Of a DNA stretch of 64,000 nt, positions 17,588 to 27,900 are shown piece after piece (position 1 is the stretch's first letter; each line of letters begins with the position of its first letter). The notes beneath the pieces were generated by a model. That model ran no database searches and was not told where the DNA came from. It worked only from the letters and a program-made list of their open reading frames with translations. The translations under genes and the position numbers were made by a program. Source of the DNA: Rubrivivax sp. (GTDB lineage: Bacteria > Pseudomonadota > Gammaproteobacteria > Burkholderiales > Burkholderiaceae_C); contig JAURZK010000174.1 in the NCBI GenBank assembly GCA_030653505.1, positions 1-64,000 on the forward strand. The letters run 5' to 3'.

Positions 17588-18018
17588 CGACTTGCTGGGC
17601 TGCTGCCGGACATCCGTCTGGCAAGTGTCTGGCCAAGCCAAGCCGCCGGCACGTATGCGAGCACCAGATCCGCGGCAATGAACCAGGAAGGTGCGGGAAG
17701 CATGACCGCATTGGCTATGCCGCCCAGGAGGAACAGGCCGCCGACGATGTAGGCCGGAAGCGGTGACTTGCCGGGGGCGAGCCAGCAGGCGATCAGTGCG
17801 CCGACAAGGGTTCCGAGCGCGTGCGCCAAGAACGGAAAGATGAAGTGTCTCGGTTCAAAGAGATGCAGCGAGGCCTTCAGCCCTTCCATGGTGGTGATGT
17901 CGGCTCCGGTGGGTGGCGGAATGACTTTGCCGCTGACGGAGATGAGTGCCATGTTGACGACGCTGCCTAGCACGAAGCCAACAACGACAGCCAAGAGCAT
18001 GCGAAGAAACCTGGACAT
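17584..18018 (-). CDS. Small four-helix inner-membrane protein, function unknown
   Basis: Hypothetical protein of 144 residues with about four hydrophobic segments: VVVGFVLGSVVNMALI, FIFPFLAHALGTLVGALIACW, AYIVGGLFLLGGIANAVML and WFIAADLVLAYVPAAWLG. A conserved-looking loop of about 35 residues lies between helices 1 and 2 (PPPTGADITTMEGLKASLHL). Similar uncharacterised proteins occur in many Gram-negatives, but I know of no function. The start at 18018 is preferred because the first helix begins at once; an ATG 22 codons upstream is possible. It lies 62 bases after the yciI-like gene on the same strand and may be co-transcribed. Confidence 0.75.
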
Positions 18019-18080
18019 TGCGACTCCCGTCCGGCCTGTTGTTGGCGCTCCGCTTGAACGCGGGGTTGCCCGCTCACCCA

Positions 18081-18476
18081 TCACTTGCGCTGCAGGGCGA
18101 GTGAATATGGATGCAGCGTAGCCGACATGACCCCGGCCACGACGGCTGGATCTGACTCCATGAACTGCCTGGCCGCAGCTTCATTCTCGGCCTCGAAGAC
18201 AACGAGACCGAATGTTGCATTGAGCGGCTCAGCAGTCTTGCCCGCGAAGATCACCTTTCCCAGCTTTGTCGCTTCTGTCAGGCGAGCGAAGTGCCTGCCT
18301 ACGGCATCGTTCTCCCTCGACGTCCACGCGATCGAGTCGTGCAATGCTGGGACCACACGAAGAACGTACACGAACTGCCGCAGCGTCTGCGGCGCCTGAG
18401 CCACCGCAGCCGTCTGCGTGGCGCCGGTTGCGATGGCGAAGGCCACGATCGCCAGGAATCTCAAAAACGTGAACAT
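18081..18476 (-). CDS. Exported YciI-like protein
   Basis: Protein of 131 residues with an N-terminal signal peptide (MFTFLRFLAIVAFAIATGATQTAAVAQA) followed by a YciI/dimeric alpha-beta barrel domain of about 95 residues. Typical YciI features are FVYVLRVVPALHD at the first strand, the His in VGRHFARL, GKVIFAGKT, FGLVVFEAE and the MESDPAV segment. Most YciI proteins are cytoplasmic, so export is unusual. The start is set by a GGGGAGG ribosome site six bases upstream. Two GTACATTCG direct repeats upstream may be a regulator site. Function unknown. Confidence 0.78.
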   Translation of the reverse strand: MFTFLRFLAIVAFAIATGATQTAAVAQAPQTLRQFVYVLRVVPALHDSIAWTSRENDAVGRHFARLTEATKLGKVIFAGKTAEPLNATFGLVVFEAENEAAARQFMESDPAVVAGVMSATLHPYSLALQRK

Positions 18477-18500
18477 CGAGTCCTCCCCGGGGCTGCACCT

Positions 18501-18529
18501 CGAATGTACTTCTCGCCGGACGAATGTAC
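18501..18529 (-). repeat. Two GTACATTCG direct repeats upstream of the yciI-like gene
   Basis: CGAATGTAC at 18501-18509 and again at 18521-18529 (GTACATTCG on the gene's strand), exactly 20 bases apart, about two helical turns. They lie 25-53 bases before the start codon, a good position for a transcription factor site. Confidence 0.5.
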
Positions 18530-18774
18530 CGTTGACCGCCGGGTCGGGCACCGTTTGCTGGGAACCCCGGTGGCCAGCATGATTGAGACTAGGTTGTTGA
18601 TGAAAAGTGACAAGTCCACCGCGAAGCCGTCCAGCCCGGACTTCCAGAATCACACGCCATGATGGCCCAGTATCTGCGAGTGACTCTTCAAGCCCGATAT
18701 GACCTGGAGATCAGGGCACAAGTCTCTCCACCAGTCCCCCTGGAGTCCCCATGTTGCCGAAGCGGGTGCGATTG

Positions 18775-18844
18775 GGCGTATACGGACTTCGGAATCACGG
18801 TCTCGGACGTACTGCAAACGGTCAGGCGAGCAGGTGTATACGCC
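18775..18844. repeat. Separated 9-bp inverted repeat (GGCGTATAC/GTATACGCC)
   Basis: Perfect 9-base arms 52 bases apart in the spacer downstream of the adhesin gene. It could be the remnant of a mobile-element end, a cruciform or chance. No transposase or target duplication was seen. Confidence 0.35.
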
Positions 18845-18923
18845 GCCAGCAACCGGCATCAACGGGTTGCAGACCTCGCCATCGGACACTTGCGAGGAAC
18901 TGGGCGAGAGGGTGTGTCGGACC

Positions 18924-21900
18924 TCAACGCCCAGTGCGCTCGGTGATGACGAGCATCCAGTTTCGATTACCGATCCGCACCAGGACTTCGATCGGCAGGA
19001 CGCCTGCCGCATTCCCGGAGATCGCAAAGCTCTTCGTGCCCGGCATGTAGCGCAGCCACGACGGCAGCGCAGCGCCGTCGGGCAGCGTGACGCGGACGCC
19101 GCCGCCGCCCGGCAGTTCGGCCAACTGGGCCGGCAACGCGAAGCCATAGCCCTCGCCCGACGCGACCATTGCCGCCGGTACCACGACCGAGACCATGCCG
19201 ACGTCGCCGCCGGTCGCGTTGCGAACCAGCGCCACCGTGATCACGTCGCCGGCCGACGTCCGGCTGCCCGGATTCGACACGTTGCTTCCGACTGCTGCCG
19301 CGGTTGCACCGTCGCCTGCGGCCGTGGCCCCGGTTGATGCGGTCGCCGTGCCGGCGCCACCCGAGGAGCCGCGGTCGCTTGCGCCTGCGGCGCCGGTTGC
19401 CGACTTCGACCCGGCACTGCCCGCGACAGCCGCTGCGCCCGCTTCCATGCCAACGCTGCCTGTACCGTTCGCAACCCCGACTTTCGTGTCGGTGCTGGCG
19501 GTGCCGCTGACACCGACCTGCGTCGCGACGGCGCCAGTGGGGCCCGCGCTTTCCGCGCCTCCGACCGACCCCTCTCCGAAGCCTGCCGGCAGCTGCCCAT
19601 CGAGCAGCGCGATCGGCGGCGATGTCGTCGGCATCGTCAGCGGCAGCGGCACCTGCGGCGTCAGCGACCAGCTGTCGGCGTATGCCGAGACCTCGCCGGT
19701 GGTCGTCGCCGTCGTGCCGGTCAGCACGTAGTTGCCCTGGTCGGCGCCGCCCGAAATGCGGATGCCGTCGACCGCGATCGCCCGAGCCGTGCCGACCATG
19801 CCGTCGTCGAAGGTTGCCGTTCCGTAAGCGAGCAACAAGTCGTCACCGGTGATGCGGTCGTCGTTCAATACGACGTTCGCGCGGTCGGTGCCGTCGTAGA
19901 GCTTGGACAGGCCGACCGCACCCGGCGTCAGGCCGGCAGGCGTCACGTCTGCAGCGGTCGTCACGTGGTCCGAGACGCTGTAGTTGCCGGCGTCAGCGCC
20001 GCTCAGCCTGAGGCCGGTGACGACGACGGTCTTGCCGAGCCCGGCGTTCTTGTCGGCGAGCGACGCCATGGCGTAGCCCACATCGACCGCGTCGTTGCCC
20101 AGCGGCGTGTCGGTCAGCGTCACGTCGATCGAGGTCGTCGCGTCGTAGACGCGCGTCTGCGCGGTGGCGCTGACGGCCAGTTCGGCCTTGCCGATCGTGC
20201 CCGTCGCGCTGCCGCTGGTGGCGACGTTGTAGTTGCCGGCATCTGCGCCACCTGCGGTGATGCCGGTGACCGTGATCGCCTTGTCGACGCCCGCGTTCTT
20301 GTCGGCAAACTTGGCACCGGTGTAGTCGAGCACGAGGTTGTCGTCGCCGAGGCGGTTGTCGACGAGCCGCACGGTCGCTGCCGTGGTTGTGTCGTAGACC
20401 CGGTCGATGCCGACCGCGTTGAGCACCAGGTTCGCCTTACCGATGTCGGCGGTGGTCGTCGCCGTGCCGTTGGAGGTGTAGTTGTCCGCGTCGGCACCCG
20501 ACAGGAAGATGCCGCTGACCGCGACGGCCTTGCCCGTGCCGACGTTCTTGTCGGCGAAGCTGGCCGCGCCGTAGCCCAGGGTCAGCACATCGCCCGCGTT
20601 GCGATCGTCGGCAAGCGTGACGCTGGCGCCGAGGCCGGCGTCGTAGACCTTGGCGATCCCGGTCGCGCCGACCTGCAGGGCCGCCCGGGCGATGTCGGCC
20701 GTCGTCGTCAGCGAGCCGGCGAGGCTGTAGTTGCCGGCGTCGATGCCCGTCACGGTGATGCCGTCGACGTTGACGAGCTTGCCGAGCCCGGCGTGCTTGT
20801 CGGCGAACGCCGCGCTGGTGTAGCCCACGCTCAGCACGTCGCCGGCGAAGCGGCCGTCGGCGAGCGTGACGCTCGTTGCGGTGGTCGCGTCGTAGACCCG
20901 GTCGGTGCCGCGTGCGGTGACCGCCAGCGCGGCCGGCGTGATGGTGCCGGTGCTTGCCATGCGGGTGGAGACGAGCGTGTAGTTGCCGGCGTCGGCCCCG
21001 CCGAGTGCGATGCCGCTGATGGTCACCGACTTGGCGACGCCGGCGTTCTTGTCGGCGAAAACCGCACTCACCGCGGTCGCGGTAAGGCTGTCGCTGCCGA
21101 GCAGGCCGACGAAGCCCAGCGAAGCGGTCGCCAGCGTCGCGTCGGTGCCGCCGTCGTACATCTTGTCCGCGGCGCGGATGCCTGTGACCTGGCTGATCAC
21201 GGCCGGAGTGATGCTGGCCGTGGTCGTCGCCGTCCAGTCGACGGCGTAGTTGAGCGCGTCGACACCGCCGAGCGCAATGCCCCCGACGTTGACGAGTTTG
21301 GCGCTGCCCACGTTCTTGTCGGTGAACGCCGCCGAGCCGTAGGACAGGGTCAGGTCATCGCTGCCGAGAGGATTGCCGGTCAGCGTGACGCTGGCACCGG
21401 TGGTCGCGTCGTAGACCCGGTCGATGCCGATCGCACCCATCGTCAGCGTGGCGGGCGTGATGTTCGCTGACGCTGTCGCAACCACGTTGGCCGTGTAGTT
21501 GCCGGCGTCGGCCCCGCCGATCGTGATGCCGTCCACGGCGATCGCCTTGCCGGTGCCGACGTTCTTGTCGGCGAAGGCGGCGCCGACGTAGCCGAGCACG
21601 ATCGCGTCGTCGCCCAGGCGGTTGTCGACCAGTTGCACCGTCGCCGCCGTCGTCGTGTCGTAGACCTTGTCGGTGCCGACGGCGCCGACGGTCAGCGCCG
21701 CCCTGGCGATGCTGGCCGTCGTCGAGGCCGTGGTGTGGGCCGTGTAGTTGCCTGCGTCGGCGCCGCTGAGCACGATGCCGCCCACGCTGACGATCTTGCC
21801 CGAGCCGACGTTCTTGTCGGCAAACGTCGCAGACCCGTAACCCACGCCGACCATGTCGGCGCCGAGCGCCGTGTGGCTCAGCTCGACGCTGGCGGCGTTG

Positions 21901-24900
21901 GTAGCGTCGTAGACCCGGTCGACGCCAAAGACGTTCACGACGAGCGACGCCGGCGTGATGTCGGCGTCGGCCGTCGCCGTGGCTGCGGCCATGTAGTTCC
22001 CAGCATCGGCCCCGCTCAGGCTGATGCCGCCGACCGTGACGGTCTTGCCCATGCCGACGTTCCTGTCGCTGAACACAGCGCTGCCGAACCCGACGTCGAC
22101 CACGTCGGTGCCGAGGGCATTGCCCACCAGGCTTGCACTTGCCGCGGTTGTCGCGTCGTAGACCTTGTCGGCGGCGCTGGCGCTGATGCCCAGCAGCGCC
22201 GGGGTGATCGTCGCCGCGCTCGAGGTCGGGCCCGCGCTCACGACGTAGTTGCCGGCGTCGGTACCGCCGAGCACGAGGCCGCCGATCGTCACCGCCTTGC
22301 CGACGCCCGCGTTCTTGTCGACGAAGGCGGCGCTCGTCGCGCTCGCCGTCAGGCTGTCGCCCCCGAACATGCCGACGAAACCCAGCGCGCCGGTCGAGAG
22401 CGTCGCAGTCGTCGTGCCGTCGTAGACCTTGTCGACAGCACTGATGCCCGTGACCTGCGAGATCGTCGCCGGCGTGATATCGGCCGTCGTGGTGGTCACG
22501 CTGCCGACCGTGTAGTTGCCGACCGCCGCGCCGGTCACCGTGATCCCACCCACCGTGACGATCTTGGCGGTGCCGACGTTCTTGTCGTCGAATGCCGCCG
22601 AGGCGTAGGCAAGCGTCAGCACGTCGCCGCTGAACGCGTTGCCGGCGAGCGTCACGCTCGCACCTGTGGTCGCGTCGTAGACCTTGCTGGTGCCGGTGGC
22701 AGTGACCCCCAGCATTGCGGCCGTGACCGTCGCGAACGCGCCGGTGCTGCCGTTGGCGGTGTAGTTCAAGGCGTCGGTGCCGGCCAGCGTGATGCCGGTG
22801 ACGCTGATGTACTTGCCGCTCCCGACGTTCGGGTCGAGGAAGGCATTGCTCGATGTCAGCGTGAGCAAGTCGCCGGCGAGCCGGTTGTCGCCCAAAGCTA
22901 CCAGCGCGACGGTCGTGCGGTCGTAGGCCTTGTCGATGCCGACTGCCGAGACGTCCAGCGCGCGCGGCGTGATGTTCGCGGTCAGGCCGGTCGGCTGCAC
23001 CAGGGTGTAGTCCCCGGCATCGGCGCCGCCGAGCACGAAGGTGCCGGTACCGATCGCCTTGTTGACACCGACGTCCTTCGTCAGATAGGCGCCGGTGATC
23101 GAGCCGACCTGAACCTGGTCGCCGGAGATCACGCCGGTGATCACGGCGGCCTGCGTATTCAGTACCGCGTTCAGCGTGCCGTCGTAGACCTTGTCGACCG
23201 CCACAACCCCGGCCACCTGCAGCGTCGCCGGCGTGATGTTGGCGTTGCTGTTGGCGTTGGCCGAGACCGCGTAGTTGCTCGCCAAGCCGCCGCCGCTGCC
23301 GTTCAGCAGGTTGATGCCGGTCACGGTGACGGCCTTGTTCGTGCCGACGTGCTTGTCGGCGAAGCTGGCGCTGCCGGTGAAGACGCCCGTCACCGTTTCG
23401 CTGCCGACGAAGCCGGTCAGCCCGAAGCCCTGCAGCGATGCGCTGACGTCGCCGTCGTAGACCTTGTTGGCGACCGTCGCGTTGACCGTCAGGAGCTTCG
23501 GATCGATCGTGCCGAGGGCCGTGGCCGTCGGGCTGACGACGTAGTTCGACGCCAGGCCACCGCCGCTGCCGTCGCCGAGCGCGATGCCGCCGATCGTCAC
23601 CGTCTTTCCGACGCCGGCGTTCTTGTCGGCGAAGGTTGCGCTGCCGGCGGTGGCGACCACGGTCTCGCTGCCGACGAAGCCGGTCAGCGACGAAGTCGAC
23701 AGCGTCGCGCCGTTGCTGCCGTCGTAGGACTTCTCGACAACCGTGCCGACGAAGGTCAGCGCCTTGCGGTTGATGGTGCTGGTTGTGTTGTCGGCGTAAC
23801 TGAGCAGGTAGTTGCCGCCGCCGTTGCCGTCGCTGACGTTGACGTCGTTGGTGCTGACGTTCTTGGTGCCGGTGCCGGCATCGGAGTTGCTGAACGCGAA
23901 GCTGGCGCCGCTCAGGCTGTCGCGCACGTTGCCGTTGCTGACGTTGGTGAACAGCGTGCCCGACACGACGGTCGCCGTACCGCTGGCCGCGAGCGTTCCG
24001 TCGTAGGTCTTCGTGACGTTGCTGGTCGCGACGGTCAGGCGGGCCGGGTCGATCGTGCTGCCCGTGTTGTCGACGTAGGCGACGGTGTAGTTGTTGCCGC
24101 CGTTGCCGTCGTTCAGCGACACGCCGCTCACCGCGACGGTCTTGTTCGCGGTGCCGGCATTGGCATTGGTGAAGACGTAGGTGCCGCCGCTCGCGCTGTC
24201 GCTGCCGAACAGCTGCGTGCCAGCGGTCGCCATCGCCGTGCCGGTCGCATTGCGGGTGCCGTCGTAGGTCTTCACGATGTCGCTCGAAGTCAGCGTCACG
24301 CCGGCCTCGCCGACCACCAGGGTGCCGTTGACGTAGCTGATCGCGTAGTTTCCCGAGCTCAGGCCCGAGCTGGTCAGCACGTAGCTGCCCGCGTTGCGCG
24401 CGCCTTGCGCCGTGCCGGCGTAGGCCAGCGTGCCGCCGAGCACGCTCGCGTTCTCGCCATTGGCGAAGGCGCTGTAGCCGACGCCGTTGCCCCCACTGTA
24501 GAGCGTGCCGTCGTAGGTCTTGCTCGCGCCCGTGGTCGTCACCACCAGGCCGGCCCGGGTGATGTCGAACGCGATGGCGTTGCTCGACGCCTGCGCAAAG
24601 CTGTAGTTCGCGCCGACCGTGTAGCCACTGCCGCCGATGGCGTACTGGCCGACGTTGCTGCCGACCACCGCGGCGGTCGACCAGTTGGCCGTGCCGCCTA
24701 GGATCGAGGCGTTCTGGCCCAGCTTGAAGCCGTTGATGCCGCCGCTCAGCGCCGGATCGGCCGCCCCGTAGGCGCGGGTCGCGGCATTCGCGGTGTAGGT
24801 CAGCGCCGCCGGCGTCACCGTGTAGGTGACACCGTTGCTGTCGGCGACCAGCGCGTAGTTCGACGTGAGCCCGCCGGTGTAGCGAATGCCGTAGCTGCCG

Positions 24901-27900
24901 GCGTTCATCGTGTTGGCCAGCGCCGCGCTGTAGGCGGCCGCGCCGCCGCTGATGATGTTGCCGATGTTGTCTTCGCTGTCTTGCAGGCCGGAGCTGATCG
25001 CATAGCTCAGGCTGCCCGTCGGCGCATCGCCGTAGATGTGCGACGCGGCGCCGGTCACGGTCGCGCTGACCGTCAGCGTCGCGGCCGCGGCACCGTAGAC
25101 GAAGCCGTTGCCGGCTTCGGTCACGGCCGCCGGCAGGTAGCTCGCGTACGTGTCGCCATAGTGGCGGAACGACGAGGTCAGGCCGTCCTTGACGGTGTGT
25201 GCACCCGCGACGAGATCGGGCGTTTCGCTGTAGACCAGCCAGCGCTTGCCGGTGCCGACCATGAGCGCCGAGGCACCCGCGCCGTTGATGAAGTTGCCGA
25301 CGCCTTCGGTCGAAACGACCAGATTGCCGGCGCCGGCCTCGAGGCGGCTGCCGGCGCTCATCTCGAGACCGCCCGAGGTGCGCACCGTGATGTCGCCGCC
25401 GGTGCTGCGCACGATGCCGGTGACGGTCAGGCCGCCGGCCGAATCCAGCAGCTGCAGCCCGGTGCCGGCCGTCGAGGCAACCAGCGCAGCGATCGTGTTG
25501 GCTGCGTTGTCGAGGGTGACCGCGCCGCCCGCGTTGACGCTCAGGGCGCCGACGTTCAGCAGCGCGCCCGATTGGCTCAGGCTGCCCGCGCCGCCGGCGC
25601 TGAGGCCGACACTGCCGCCGCGGGCGTCGAGGCTGCTCACCGTCACGTCGTTCGCGTCGACATAGCTGATCGCATGGCCGCCCGAGTTCAGCGCGACGGT
25701 GTTGACGTCGTTGGCGACGTTGTTCAGCAGCACCGGGCCGTTGACGGTGATGGCCAGCGTCGGCGTGATGATGGGCCCGCTCTGGGCCAGCCCGCCGGCG
25801 GTGTTCAGCGTCAGGCTGGTCGTCGCCAGCGCGCTGCCGATCGTCGTCAAGCCGGTGGCCGAGTTGGTCACGCCGACCGTGGTGCCGCTGAGTTGCAGCG
25901 TGCCGAAACTGTTGCCTGCGTTGTGGAGCACGATGCCCAGGCTGCCCGCGCCCGATGCCTCGGCCGTGAAGCTGGCGACACCGGCCACCGACACCAACGT
26001 GTTGGCGCTCTGGACGATGCCGGTCTGCAGATCGGCACCGAGCACGATGCTCGGCGGGCTGGCACTCACCGAGATCGTCCCGGTCACGTTGTTGGCAGCG
26101 TTGTTCAGCACGATCGCGTCGCCGCTCACCAGCGCGCTACCGAAGGACCGGTTGGTACGTTCGCTGATCACCGTGAGGTTGCCCGCATCGCTGCGGTCGC
26201 CGAGCGTGATGACGCCCGACTGGCGCAGCACCGCGGTGTTGGTCGTCGGCAAGGCGGTGACGCCGCCGATCAGGTTGCCGGCACCGCCCAGGACGATGCT
26301 TGACCCGGTGACGGTCAGGTTGCCGCGCACCTGCAGCGTCGCGCCTGCCGCCTGCGACACCGGGTCGCCGGCGGCCGTGAGCACGTAACTGCCCCCGACC
26401 AGCGTGTTGCCGATGTTGGTGGCGCTGGCGCCGGAGTTGTCGATCGTCACGTCACCGGCCGCGACCGTGGTGACGACATCGAGATTGCCGCCGACCGTGA
26501 GCGGCGCCGACTGCGTGATGACGCCGGTCGAGCTGAGCGAGACATTGCCGGTCGTCGTCAGCGCGCCGCTGAAGTCGACGCCTCCGCTCGAGGCCAGCGT
26601 CAGGTTCTTGCTGATGGTCGACGCACCGATGTCGGTTGACGCGGTCTCGGTGATCTGCACGTTGGCGCCGGTCAGAAACAGCGTGCCGAAGGTGTTGCCG
26701 ACGTTGTTCAGCGTGATGTCGTGTGTGCCGGCATTCATCGTGACCGAGGCGCTGCCCAGATGCCAGGCGGCCGAACCCAGCTGCGTGATGTCGAGGCTGT
26801 TGCTCAGGCTCAGCGCCGAGGGCGTGCCGTTGAGAGCTACGGCGCCGAACGCATTGGCAGCGTTGGCCAGCGTGATCGCATTGCCCGCCGCGTACAGGGT
26901 CAATGCACCCGAGGTCACCGAGCCACCGCTCTGCGTGATGCCGCCACCGCCGTTCAGGGTCAGCGGCGTGCCCGGCGCATTGAGCACGCCCGCGATGTCG
27001 AGCGCGCCGGTTCCGGAGCCGCTGCCCAGGCTCAGACTGGAGAGCGTGCCGATCGGCAGCCAGGCCAGTTCGGCCGCGGTCAGGTTGAGTTGCGTGCCCG
27101 GCGCCGTACTGCCGCCGACGGCGACGTTGCGACTGCCGGTGAACGGCTGGATCGCCAGGCTGCCCGAGCCGGTGACGGCGCGCGAGAAATTGATCTCGTC
27201 GCCGGTCAGGCTCATGTTGCTGGCGTTGAAGCTGACCAGGTTGTTGAACGCGAGGGTGCCGGTGCCGGCGTTCATCGTCAGCGCGCTGCCCGAGCCGGGC
27301 GCCACGTCGACCAGGTTGTTGAAGGCGATGCCGACGCCGCCGAGGTTGCCGGAGACCGTGATCGTCCCGGTGTTGTAGACCTGCGGGCCGTTGATCGTGA
27401 AGGCCGGCAGCGTGATGCCCGATGTGCTGTTGACCGTGATGCCGGTCAGCGCGCTTTGCAGCTGACCGAGCCCGGCGACCGACCCGCCGCCGAGGTTGAG
27501 CGTCAGCGTCTGGTTGCTGCCGACGGCGCCGCCGAAGCTCAGTGCGCCGTTGCCAGTGCTGATCGTCAGGTTGTTGTCGACCGCCAGCGTGCTGTCGAAG
27601 CCGATGTTGCCGCCGCCGCTGTTGATCGTCGACGCGCCCGAGACCGATACCGGCGTCACGAACTCGATCGCGTCATTGGTGGTCGTGAGGTTGACGCCGA
27701 TGTTGGTCGGGCCGCCGGTCGCGTCCACCCTCAGCGCGTTGAAGGTCGACGGCGCGGTGATGAAGCTCACGTCGCCGGTGCCTTGCGCGTTCAGGCCGAG
27801 CGTGCCGGTGATGTTCTGGCTTTGCAGCTGGGTGAGGCCATTGACGCGGATCCAGCCCGTGCCGGAGGTTTCGAGGTTCAGACCGCCCGAGCTGCTGATG

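Larger units (their letters stand above)
18477..18923. other. Gene-poor spacer at the 3' side of the giant adhesin
   Basis: Apart from the direct repeats above I see no convincing gene in 447 bases. Short open frames here lack ribosome sites and family resemblance. GC content is visibly lower than in the neighbouring core genes. GGCGTATAC at 18775-18783 and its complement GTATACGCC at 18836-18844 form a 9-bp inverted repeat. Confidence 0.5.

Noticed and set aside
18659-18946. 95-codon plus-strand open frame downstream of the adhesin
   Set aside because: No ribosome site, no recognisable domain, and it runs into the adhesin's 3' end.
18924-19700. Possible contact-dependent inhibition toxin tip with an immunity gene
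   Set aside because: The C-terminus is an Ig-like domain, not a toxin, and no small immunity gene follows.
19690-24530. Regular repeats that might suggest a CRISPR or satellite array
   Set aside because: The period is about 250 bases, the repeats are degenerate and stay in one reading frame, and they encode YDG modules.
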